Shown: one piece after another, positions 1 to 6,880 of the stretch
How positions within the stretch are numbered: the first letter of the stretch is position 1
How the letters are laid out: each line of letters opens with the position of its first letter
IMG/VR virus record: IMGVR_UViG_3300012096_000002
Coordinates: 1-51,413 of that record
From: a virus
Direction: 5' to 3' (one strand)
DNA length: 51,413 bases
Made by a program: the position numbers and the translations under genes
Notes under the pieces: generated by a model
The model's input: only the letters and a program-made list of their open reading frames with translations
What the model was told of the DNA's origin: nothing
The model's database searches: none

Positions 1-123
1 AGCTATCTTCGGTAAGAAAACAGCTTGATTTGACCTGTCGGCAAATCAGCAACGGCTGTTTTCTGATCGCAGATCGCAAGAGATGCGATCTAATGAAAGA
101 AAACAAGCCTTACAGCTTAAACT
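1..123. repeat. Terminal direct repeat, left copy (circular closure overlap)
   Basis: Identical base for base to 51291-51413. It holds the last nine codons and stop of the 479-aa gene (stop at 26-28), that gene's terminator-like hairpin and part of the following leader. Either the assembly overlap of a circular or circularly permuted genome, or a T7-style terminal repeat. Because it cuts through a gene end at arbitrary positions, an assembly overlap is more likely. Confidence 0.95.
17..63 (+). terminator. Nested hairpin with T-tract after the 479-aa gene
   Basis: An outer 8-bp stem (17-24 with 55-62, AAAACAGC/GCTGTTTT) encloses an inner 6-bp stem (GATTTG/CAAATC), and its 3' arm ends in TTTT. 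It overlaps the last codons and stop (26-28) of the upstream gene. It resembles an intrinsic terminator, but the U tract is short, so partial read-through into the replication genes is plausible. The same element is repeated at the right end. Confidence 0.55.
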
Positions 124-152
124 ACCTATTATACCCCCGCGTTAGGTAGTTT
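71..152 (+). promoter_or_regulatory. Two strong leader hairpins upstream of the replication module
   Basis: An 8-bp perfect stem AGATCGCA/TGCGATCT (71-78 with 84-91, loop AGAGA) is followed by a 10-bp perfect stem AAACTACCTA/TAGGTAGTTT (119-128 with 143-152). Neither has a U tract. With the flanking terminator-like hairpins at 17-63 and 158-196 they form a four-hairpin leader between two gene modules, suggesting attenuation, antitermination or RNA processing. No sigma70 promoter was found here. Confidence 0.5.
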
Positions 153-157
153 GAGGG

Positions 158-196
158 GAGGGTGGTATGGTCCTGTCAATATGCCACCCTCTTTTT
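158..196 (+). terminator. Rho-independent terminator before the replication module
   Basis: GAGGGTGG (158-165) pairs with CCACCCTC (184-191), extended by three more pairs including one G-U, followed by TTTTT (192-196). A textbook intrinsic terminator placed only 13 bases before the start codon of the next gene, so downstream expression needs read-through or a promoter I did not detect. Confidence 0.8.
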
Positions 197-209
197 ATTG
201 GAGGTACCG

Positions 210-836
210 ATGGATATCTTAGCCATCAATGGCGCTGCTCTAATGTGGACTGCGTTTACCCCAGACATTGCAATACTTGAGCAAAGCCAATTTCAATTGG
301 TGTTCGTATGTGATGATCTGATGTGTAATGGAAAGAATTATGAAATCATAGCCGATTGCTCGGCCAATATTGCCAGAGCATTTACTATGAGGACATATAA
401 TTTCTATCGAAAGAATACCGATGAAACTCCAGTAGTCATGAACCCATCAGGTAAAATGGAGACTGGATGTTACAAAATCAAAGGAGAAATCCATTCTGTG
501 CTCTCTTCTGAGATGCCTAGACTTGACAGACACTACCAGAATGGAGTACAATTCAAGCGTTATAGGACTAAACTTCTGTACCCAACTAGAGCTACAGGTC
601 TGATTGAGAATAAATCTGTGGATGGCAGTACTTTGCCCCATACCTTGCAAGGTAAGAAGCGGTTCATACTTCCAGAACGTGTTGATATTTTAGAGGCGTG
701 GATGTATATTGGTCTACAATCCTATTGGGGTAGTCTATTAGATGGGGGATTTGCTTTTGAACGAGTACGATTAGTAGAACCTGAAAGAGTTAGAAATTGG
801 TTACCGAAATATTACCATTGGCAGAACAGACCTTAA
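210..836 (+). CDS. Hypothetical protein, 208 aa
   Basis: The start ATG at 210 was chosen over the longer reading from 162 because GGAGG sits 6 bases upstream (200-204) and the longer version would run through the terminator hairpin. No domain recognised. The protein is soluble, with a tyrosine/tryptophan-rich C-terminus. It overlaps the primase-helicase gene by 40 bases and opens the replication module, so a role early in DNA metabolism is possible but only inferred. Confidence 0.8.
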   Translation: MDILAINGAALMWTAFTPDIAILEQSQFQLVFVCDDLMCNGKNYEIIADCSANIARAFTMRTYNFYRKNTDETPVVMNPSGKMETGCYKIKGEIHSVLSSEMPRLDRHYQNGVQFKRYRTKLLYPTRATGLIENKSVDGSTLPHTLQGKKRFILPERVDILEAWMYIGLQSYWGSLLDGGFAFERVRLVEPERVRNWLPKYYHWQNRP

Positions 837-2371
837 CCCATCAACCATGCCCGGATTGTGGTTCATCAGATGCTTTAGCTAAGTATTCTGATGGACATAG
901 TTATTGTTTTAGTTGTCTAACTTATACTCCACCAGATGATAAATCAGAGGAGGAATTCAGTTATGAATACTTACCATGGCGTGGTATTGCTGCAACTACC
1001 TACAGATTCTACGATACGAAAACAAAAATCGGACAGTCTGGAAGGCCTATTAGCCTGGGTTTTCCATATTCAAATGGAAGCTATAAAATCAGGACTCTCG
1101 ATAAAAAGGGTTTCTATTCGCAAGGTGATATAAGCAAAGCTGGTTTGTTTGGTCGTAATAAGTTTGCGGCAAGTAGTCACACTTCCGTGACTATTACAGA
1201 GGGAGAACTAGATGCGCTTTCCTATTATCAAGTACTACGCAGTCCTGTCGTCAGTGTTCACAGCAGTGCTAGCGCTCAGCTGGATGTGGGGATCGATCGA
1301 TCCTGGGTTAACTCGTTCGAAAGAATTGTACTCGCATTTGATGGAGATGAAGCAGGACGCGAAGCAGCGGCTAAAGTCGCAAAGTTGTTTGATTACAACA
1401 AGGTTTTCATGGTGCGCTTCCCAGGCGGAGTTCGAAAAGACGCCAACGACTATCTACGAGCCGGTGAACGGGATGAACTGGCCACCCTCTGGTACAACGC
1501 GAAGAAGTTCCTCCCAGAAACCATAGTATCCTCATTCCCTGAATTCGAGAAGATCATCAGGGAAAAGCCAGAGAATGGAGTAGCATATCCATTCCCTACG
1601 TTGAACTTCATGACGTACGGCATCCGCACTGGTGAGTCTGTGTTAATCACAGCTCAAGAAGGTGTCGGTAAAACAGAGGTGATGCATGCAATCGAACATC
1701 AGCTCCTCACGGAGACAGAGGATCCTATCGGCGCTATCTTCATTGAAGAACCGAAGCGTCGACACCTACAAGCTATTGCTGGTATACATCTTGCTCGGCC
1801 TGCTCATCTGCCAGATAGCGGTGTCTCGGACGATGAAGTTATCCGGGCAGTACAAGACGTGGTTAGGGTGGATGAGCGCCTTCACATCTACTCTCATTTT
1901 GGATCAGACGATCCTGAGGTCATTCTCGATACCATTAGATTTCTGGTATCCGCACGTGGTTGCCGTTATATTCTTCTCGACCACATCACTATGGTTGTTA
2001 GTGGTCTCGGAGGCAAAGACGAAAGAACTACTCTCGATTATCTTTCGACGCGACTCGAAATGATGGTCAAAGAGTTAAACTTCGCTCTAATCATAGTGAG
2101 TCATGTCAATGATGATGGACTTACCCGAGGCTCCCGAAACATATCCAAGATTGCTGATATCAGGATCGATTTGTATCGGGACATCACTCATTCTGACCCC
2201 ATCCTCCGCCGTATTACCCGTATGGTTGTATCTAAAAACAGGTTCTGTGGACGTACTGGACCGGCAGGGGAATTACTATTCAATCCCGTTACCTATACTC
2301 TGACAGAGGATATGGGTTATGATGCCACACCAGCTAACGATAACAGCAGAGTTAAAACATTGGCGGCTTGA
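797..2371 (+). CDS. T7 gp4-like bifunctional DNA primase-helicase
   Basis: Bifunctional replisome enzyme that would synthesise RNA primers and unwind DNA at the fork. Seen: N-terminal zinc ribbon with Cys18, Cys21, Cys37 and Cys40; TOPRIM acidic motifs TEGE (about 134-137) and DGDEAG (182-187); a DANDYL motif (215-220) typical of this family; hexameric RecA-like helicase with Walker A AQEGVGKT (286-293) and a Walker B-like ILLDH. At 524 aa it is close to T7 gp4 (566 aa). Start is TTG at 797; a second TTG at 818 is possible. Sits with DNA polymerase, SSB and endonuclease I in the same transcription direction. The primase-helicase identity is firm; only the exact start is uncertain. Confidence 0.95.
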   Translation: MVTEILPLAEQTLTHQPCPDCGSSDALAKYSDGHSYCFSCLTYTPPDDKSEEEFSYEYLPWRGIAATTYRFYDTKTKIGQSGRPISLGFPYSNGSYKIRTLDKKGFYSQGDISKAGLFGRNKFAASSHTSVTITEGELDALSYYQVLRSPVVSVHSSASAQLDVGIDRSWVNSFERIVLAFDGDEAGREAAAKVAKLFDYNKVFMVRFPGGVRKDANDYLRAGERDELATLWYNAKKFLPETIVSSFPEFEKIIREKPENGVAYPFPTLNFMTYGIRTGESVLITAQEGVGKTEVMHAIEHQLLTETEDPIGAIFIEEPKRRHLQAIAGIHLARPAHLPDSGVSDDEVIRAVQDVVRVDERLHIYSHFGSDDPEVILDTIRFLVSARGCRYILLDHITMVVSGLGGKDERTTLDYLSTRLEMMVKELNFALIIVSHVNDDGLTRGSRNISKIADIRIDLYRDITHSDPILRRITRMVVSKNRFCGRTGPAGELLFNPVTYTLTEDMGYDATPANDNSRVKTLAA

Positions 2372-2579
2372 CGATGAACGCTACAATGTCGAGGGAATTG
2401 TTCACAACTCTACTTCTCCTAACTATAACGAAGGAGATATAATAGTCCTACTAAACTTTAAAACCATAACACACTATCCAGCATATTTAGTAGATCCGTT
2501 ACATATTGAAGAGCATTGGATAGTGAAAACTCAAACCAATAAATACTTTATCCTGTACAAAAGTCAGCAACAACCATGA
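2319..2579 (+). CDS. Hypothetical protein, up to 86 aa
   Basis: Small unknown protein squeezed between primase-helicase (52-base overlap) and uracil-DNA glycosylase (4-base overlap, ATGA). The N-terminal dozen residues read through the primase tail and may not be translated. The core contains YNEGDIIVLLNF and many aromatic residues, suggesting a small beta fold. No family recognised. Confidence 0.65.
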   Translation: MMPHQLTITAELKHWRLDDERYNVEGIVHNSTSPNYNEGDIIVLLNFKTITHYPAYLVDPLHIEEHWIVKTQTNKYFILYKSQQQP

Positions 2580-3241
2580 TCTATCCTTGGAAACTCAACT
2601 ACTGGCAATCCGGTGAATGGCAGGTGTGCAATGAGAGGCTTAAAGATCTGGAGAAGGCTGGGATTACATACAACCCAAAAAGGCAAGAGTTGTTTGGATC
2701 TCTACGATTGCTATCTGTTGGAGCTGTCAAGGTTTGCATTATTGGGCAAGACCCGTACCCCCAGTCCCAGTATGCCACCGGAGTTGCCTTCTCCATCCCC
2801 GACAAAACCACCAGAGAAGATTTCCCTCCTACACTTAACACGATTTTCAAAGAATATTCCTCTGATCTCAAATACCCCATACCTAGTAACGGTTCACTCC
2901 TACGATGGACAGCCCAAGGCGTCCTTCTATGGAATGCCATCCCAACTTGCACCGCTGGTAAATCATTATCTCACAACTGGGACGAATACTCCCACCTCAC
3001 CAAAGAAATCATCCAAACCCTCTCGAAAAAAGGCATCGTCTTCGTCTTCCTCGGATCTATTGCCAAAAGATATTTGGAAGAAGTAGATTTAAATAATAAT
3101 AAGGTTATTACTACCTCACATCCATCGCCTCGGGCTAATAGATTTTCAAGAACTCCATTCGAAGGATCTAGATTATTCTCCACTATCAACGATAAGTTAG
3201 TATCTTTAGGTCTAACCACTATCAACTGGAGATTGGAATAA
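2576..3241 (+). CDS. ung: Uracil-DNA glycosylase, family 1
   Basis: Removes uracil from DNA by cleaving the N-glycosidic bond. Seen: the catalytic water-activating loop GQDPYP (residues 57-62, Asp59), an FPPTL segment, an LLWN motif and the C-terminal HPSP minor-groove loop (182-185), all in family-1 order. Length 221 aa matches the family (about 220-230). Start ATG overlaps the previous stop by 4 bases, and the stop overlaps the next start. Could protect phage DNA from uracil incorporation or deamination, or act as a polymerase-associated factor; the phage role is inferred. Confidence 0.96.
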   Translation: MIYPWKLNYWQSGEWQVCNERLKDLEKAGITYNPKRQELFGSLRLLSVGAVKVCIIGQDPYPQSQYATGVAFSIPDKTTREDFPPTLNTIFKEYSSDLKYPIPSNGSLLRWTAQGVLLWNAIPTCTAGKSLSHNWDEYSHLTKEIIQTLSKKGIVFVFLGSIAKRYLEEVDLNNNKVITTSHPSPRANRFSRTPFEGSRLFSTINDKLVSLGLTTINWRLE

Positions 3242-3417
3242 TGGGCAAGCACCATACAGTTATGAAATTGAAGCGTATCGAACGGGAAGTTACTGAAGTA
3301 ATCAAGCTTATCCAGAAGGATAAGGATGATATCTTCTGTGATGAGTCGGTACGTAACTTGTCATGGGTGGTATCCTACCTCAAGATGACTATCCAAATCC
3401 TAAGACCTAATGACTAA
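3241..3417 (+). CDS. Small hypothetical protein, 58 aa
   Basis: ATG overlaps the last base of the glycosylase stop (TAATG). Basic, predicted helical: MGKHHTVMKLKRIEREV followed by a lysine/aspartate-rich segment and a short amphipathic C-terminus. Translational coupling supports it as a real gene. Function unknown; the charge pattern would suit a small nucleic-acid- or protein-binding regulator (inference). Confidence 0.7.
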   Translation: MGKHHTVMKLKRIEREVTEVIKLIQKDKDDIFCDESVRNLSWVVSYLKMTIQILRPND

Positions 3418-3577
3418 ATCACTACGTATTAAAATTGTGCGGTAAATTTGGAGGGTAGTTTGCGGTATAGAAAATGGTAGAAATCTAGTGCAAGCATACT
3501 TTTCTGGTACTTTGGTACCACTCAACAGAAATAACGCATCCCAGGGCATTTAAACACCTATCTACAGGGAATGAAAT
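3418..3577 (+). other. Intergenic gap with an element shared with 43401-43433
   Basis: 160 bases without a gene. Positions 3431-3461 (AAAATTGTGCGG, a short AT run, then TTTGGAGGGT) closely resemble 43401-43433 (AAAACTTGGTGCGA, then TTTTGAGGGT), also in a non-coding gap. A GGTAC/GTACC inverted repeat lies near 3509-3522. No convincing -35/-10 pair. Possible shared regulatory or replication site. Confidence 0.4.
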
Positions 3578-3895
3578 ATGCTCAATTTAGTAGTCAACAA
3601 CGATAAGGAGGAAGAACAGAGGCTACCACAGCCCTTATTGAAGTTGAAAGGTAAGGGACCTACTAATTGGGATTGGCTTAGCCCGATGTCTTCAGGGACA
3701 GAGTTCCTCTGTGCCCATAAACAATCCTCAACTTGGTTGTTGACTAACTTCACCCATGGAGGTAAGAAAGAAGGTTGTGTATTACTAATACCTACAGCTA
3801 CCATGAACAATCATACTACCTGGATCTGGGTTGATCCGGTAGAATTCTGTAAAGTATTTGATCTTAAAACTATATTAGAAGAACCTGATGACTAA
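3578..3895 (+). CDS. Hypothetical protein, 105 aa
   Basis: ATG at 3578 preceded by AGGGA about 8 bases upstream. Starts with an acidic/glutamine-rich stretch, then a tryptophan-rich core (NWDWLSP, TWIWVDP). No domain recognised. First gene after a 160-base gap, overlapping the next gene by 8 bases, so it begins a small operon that ends at the hairpin at 4228-4264. Confidence 0.75.
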   Translation: MLNLVVNNDKEEEQRLPQPLLKLKGKGPTNWDWLSPMSSGTEFLCAHKQSSTWLLTNFTHGGKKEGCVLLIPTATMNNHTTWIWVDPVEFCKVFDLKTILEEPDD

Positions 3896-4094
3896 CAATT
3901 TGCAAGCAAATAATGTAATTAATATACCTGAACATAGTACCTTCTGGACTATGAACTTGTTAAAGAAATCTATTAGACATATGAAATCTAAGAATACAGA
4001 AGGACAATACGACATTGCAATCATTAAAGAAGAGAACATACTTAGGTCGTTCTTTGATTTCATTTCGAAATCTGCCGACCAGATCGCTGCTTAA
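3888..4094 (+). CDS. Hypothetical protein, 68 aa
   Basis: Starts 8 bases before the end of the preceding gene. Mixed helical protein with a lysine-rich middle (LLKKSIRHMKSKN). No family recognised. Gene-like because of coupling and a short gap to the next membrane-protein gene. Confidence 0.65.
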   Translation: MTNNLQANNVINIPEHSTFWTMNLLKKSIRHMKSKNTEGQYDIAIIKEENILRSFFDFISKSADQIAA

Positions 4095-4107
4095 CATAGG
4101 AGTTCGA

Positions 4108-4218
4108 ATGTATCCTCACAAGACTACTGAACTACTGATAGCCGGTGCAGCTATCGCTATCGTCATCATCGGCATCGCCTATGCCTATGCTTACTACCCC
4201 TTGGGTATAATCAACTAA
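4108..4218 (+). CDS. Small membrane protein, 36 aa
   Basis: ATG at 4108 with TAGGAG about 6 bases upstream. One long hydrophobic segment (LLIAGAAIAIVIIGIAYAYA) after a short polar N-terminus, so a single-pass inner membrane peptide. A longer reading from 4015 in the same frame lacks a good ribosome site and overlaps the previous gene heavily. Function unknown. Confidence 0.7.
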   Translation: MYPHKTTELLIAGAAIAIVIIGIAYAYAYYPLGIIN

Positions 4219-4227
4219 TACAGAGAT

Positions 4228-4264
4228 ACTCCGGTCAGAGTCTCCTCTCTCCTCTGACCGGAGT
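4228..4264 (+). terminator. 13-bp perfect hairpin upstream of DNA polymerase
   Basis: ACTCCGGTCAGAG (4228-4240) pairs perfectly with CTCTGACCGGAGT (4252-4264); the loop is pyrimidine-rich. It is followed by TACTTTAGG, which is not a clean U tract. Either a terminator or an mRNA processing/stability hairpin just before the polymerase gene. Confidence 0.6.
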
Positions 4265-4281
4265 TACTTTAGGATATACTA

Positions 4282-6252
4282 TTGAAGGTTGTAATTGATA
4301 TTGAAACTAATTCTTTAATCAATCCCACTAAGATTTGGGTAGTGGTTTGTAAAAATATTGAGACAAATACCTATCACATTTTCCGTAACATAACTGAGGA
4401 CAGAACTGAACATGAAAACCTTACTAGATATCTTGAACAACTACGGACTGAAGCCAATAGTCTACTCATTGGGCATAATCTTCTTGGCTTTGATCTGCCT
4501 GTCCTTAGTTCCGCAGTACAGCTTCATAGTAAAATACTTCCTACTCAATGTATTGACACATTAATAATTTCTAAACTGGTAGACTACCCTAGACAAGGTC
4601 ATAGTATTGAAAGCTATGGTCTAGAATTTAGTCTACCTAAGATCCACTTCAATAAGTTTACTGAATATTCTCAAGAGATGGAGGACTACTGTGTACGAGA
4701 TGTCAATATTTGTCACAGGATCTATAGCAAGTATCTTAAGTATATTAGTAATCCGAGACATCAAGACTCAATACGATTGGAGCATGAGTTCCAAATTGTT
4801 GTCAACAATCTTCATGATAATGGTTTTTGTTTCAATAGCGAGCGGGCTACTGCACTACTCGCCAAAGTAAAGCATGAACTGTCTATCTTAGACAAGGATA
4901 TCTTAGAAGCATTTCCTCCTAAGCTTAAGCTTATAAGAGAAGTAACTCCTAAGGAGACTAAGTATGGTACTATTAGTCTTACAAGTATTCCTAAGGATCT
5001 ACGTAATCATACTGAAGAACTTAGTATTGATAGCCCGTTCTCGTATTGTACGTGGCAGACCTTCAATCCAAGCAGTCATAAACAGATTATATCTGTTCTT
5101 AATCAAGCAAATTGGAGACCAGTAGACAAGACACAGACACATATAGATACTGAGAGAGAACTGAGTAAATTAAAGTATACTAGGAGGACTCCTGAGCTTG
5201 ACACAAGACTTCAGGAGTTGTATGCTAAGCATGAAGTAATGAAGAAGGCAGGGTGGAAAGTAAACGAGACTAATCTCGAAACACTTCCCCAGACTGCCCC
5301 CTTATCCGCTCGCACCCTAGCGAAGCGTATCCTCCTTGAGTCCAGACGCCGTACCTTAAGCGAATGGTTGGCTCTAGTCCAACCAGATGGTCGCATCCAT
5401 GGTAAGTTCTATGGTATAGGTGCCTGGACTCATCGTATGGCCCACCAAAATCCCAACACTGCTAATATACCGAACGAGTTTGATACCAACAACAACAAGA
5501 AACTATATGGTAAAGAACTCCGTTCATTATGGTGTGCAGCTAAGAACCGATTACTAGTCGGCGTGGATGCAGAAGGTATCCAGTTGCGCATCTTTGCTCA
5601 TTACATCAATGATCCCGAGTTCACTAGAGCTCTAGTTGAAGGCAAGAAGGAGAACGGCAGTGATCCTCACACCCTTAACCAAAAGATTCTTGGGTCGGTA
5701 TGCAAGTCACGCCAAGCTGCTAAACGGTTCATTTATGCCTTGTTACTCGGCGCAGGATCCGGAAAGCTTACTGAAATATTGGGATGTACATCAGAGGAAA
5801 TGTCTATCGCTCTCGAGCGTCTTATGGGTAGATACCAAGGCTTTGCACATCTCAAAACAAATGTCATACCAGCCGATGCTATACGAGGTTGGTTTTCAGG
5901 CTTGGATGGTAGAAAGATTAGGATACCTGGCGACACTATCTCCCAACGACGGCACCTTTGCATGTCTGGTTATCTGCAAAGTGGTGAAGCGATTGTAATG
6001 AAATTAGCCACTCTCAAATGGTGGCAAAGACTAGAGAGTTATGGTGCTAAACTTGTTAACCTTGTACACGATGAATGGCAAGTAGAATGTCCCAACAATA
6101 TGACCACGGCATTGCATATCGCAAACCTGATGGCGAACTCGTTATCGTCAGTTGGAGAGGAACTGATGATGAAGTGCCCCTTGTCAGGGAGTTACTGGAA
6201 CGACACCTCGAACGACTATACGATAGCCCCTAACTGGAGTAAAACACATTGA
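4282..6252 (+). CDS. T7-like family A DNA polymerase with 3'-5' exonuclease
   Basis: Replicative polymerase of the phage. Seen: exonuclease motif I DIET at residues 6-9, a GHNLLGFD exonuclease II segment, polymerase motif A GVDAEGIQLR (about 428-437), motif B around RQAAKRFIYALLLGAG (from about 477) and motif C VHDE (595-598). At 656 aa it is slightly shorter than T7 gp5 (704 aa) and has no 5' nuclease domain. Start is TTG at 4282 with AGGA about 8 bases upstream. It follows a strong hairpin and is coupled by overlap to a small gene and then the ssDNA-binding protein. Confidence 0.96.
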   Translation: MKVVIDIETNSLINPTKIWVVVCKNIETNTYHIFRNITEDRTEHENLTRYLEQLRTEANSLLIGHNLLGFDLPVLSSAVQLHSKILPTQCIDTLIISKLVDYPRQGHSIESYGLEFSLPKIHFNKFTEYSQEMEDYCVRDVNICHRIYSKYLKYISNPRHQDSIRLEHEFQIVVNNLHDNGFCFNSERATALLAKVKHELSILDKDILEAFPPKLKLIREVTPKETKYGTISLTSIPKDLRNHTEELSIDSPFSYCTWQTFNPSSHKQIISVLNQANWRPVDKTQTHIDTERELSKLKYTRRTPELDTRLQELYAKHEVMKKAGWKVNETNLETLPQTAPLSARTLAKRILLESRRRTLSEWLALVQPDGRIHGKFYGIGAWTHRMAHQNPNTANIPNEFDTNNNKKLYGKELRSLWCAAKNRLLVGVDAEGIQLRIFAHYINDPEFTRALVEGKKENGSDPHTLNQKILGSVCKSRQAAKRFIYALLLGAGSGKLTEILGCTSEEMSIALERLMGRYQGFAHLKTNVIPADAIRGWFSGLDGRKIRIPGDTISQRRHLCMSGYLQSGEAIVMKLATLKWWQRLESYGAKLVNLVHDEWQVECPNNMTTALHIANLMANSLSSVGEELMMKCPLSGSYWNDTSNDYTIAPNWSKTH

Positions 6253-6386
6253 ATACTGAATTGATTGATGGTCTAGTTAAATACTTAGATGATCCTCTTC
6301 GAGATGAACCTGTTAAGTTAACCCAAGACGAGATTGATTTAATTATTGATGCTCTAGTCTTTTACAAGGAAATGAATATACTCTAA
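6249..6386 (+). CDS. Small acidic hypothetical protein, 45 aa
   Basis: TTG start overlaps the polymerase stop by 4 bases, and the stop overlaps the SSB start (TAATG). Highly acidic, helical (KYLDDPLRDE, then DEIDLIIDALVFY). Tight coupling on both sides argues for a real gene. It may act on the replication proteins it sits between (inference). Confidence 0.65.
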   Translation: MNTELIDGLVKYLDDPLRDEPVKLTQDEIDLIIDALVFYKEMNIL

Positions 6387-6880
6387 TGGTTAAATACGGT
6401 AAGACTGAAATAGTATACATTCAGGGTAAAGTATCTTGGTTTAGAAATAAGATGCCTAATCAATGGGATAAATACTCTGTACAAATACACCCCAATCCTA
6501 AAGACTTGGAAGTCATCCGAGACTTACAAGCTAGAGGTTTAAAGAATACTATTAAGAAGGATGATGATGGATATTTCACCACTTTTTCCAGACCAGTGAG
6601 TAAACAATACCAGAACCATAAGGTGCAGACCTTTGCTCCACCTACTGTGACTGATAAAGATGGTAACATCTATGAAGGTCAGGTAGGTAATGGTAGTGAT
6701 GCTACCCTTAAACTAGAAGTCTATGAACATGCTACTCCTGCCGGTGGTAAGGCTGTAGCTGCTCGGTGGACTGCAGCTAGGATAGATAACTTAGTACCTT
6801 ATGCAACTGAATTGGATGCCTTCCCTGAACAGAAGCAAGCTATCTCTGGATTAAAGGAACAACCCGAACAGTTGTTCTAA
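6386..6880 (+). CDS. Single-stranded DNA-binding protein, T7 gp2.5-like
   Basis: Likely OB-fold protein coating ssDNA at the replication fork. Seen: an N-terminal strand-rich region (EIVYIQGKVSWF), an SxQIHP strand and a C-terminal tail ending in phenylalanine (EQPEQLF), like the gp2.5 tail that contacts polymerase and helicase, although this one is less acidic. Size (164 aa) and position next to DNA polymerase fit a phage ssDNA-binding/DUF2815-type protein. The family call rests on pattern and context. Confidence 0.75.
   Translation: MVKYGKTEIVYIQGKVSWFRNKMPNQWDKYSVQIHPNPKDLEVIRDLQARGLKNTIKKDDDGYFTTFSRPVSKQYQNHKVQTFAPPTVTDKDGNIYEGQVGNGSDATLKLEVYEHATPAGGKAVAARWTAARIDNLVPYATELDAFPEQKQAISGLKEQPEQLF

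Noticed and set aside
52-123. Terminal repeat as a true T7-style packaging end
   Set aside because: It cuts through the end of a gene and a leader hairpin at arbitrary points, more like an assembly overlap; cannot be excluded without read data.
4275-4280. TATACT just before the DNA polymerase start as a -10 box
   Set aside because: No -35 at 16-18 bases (only CTGACC at 15), and it would start inside the gene.
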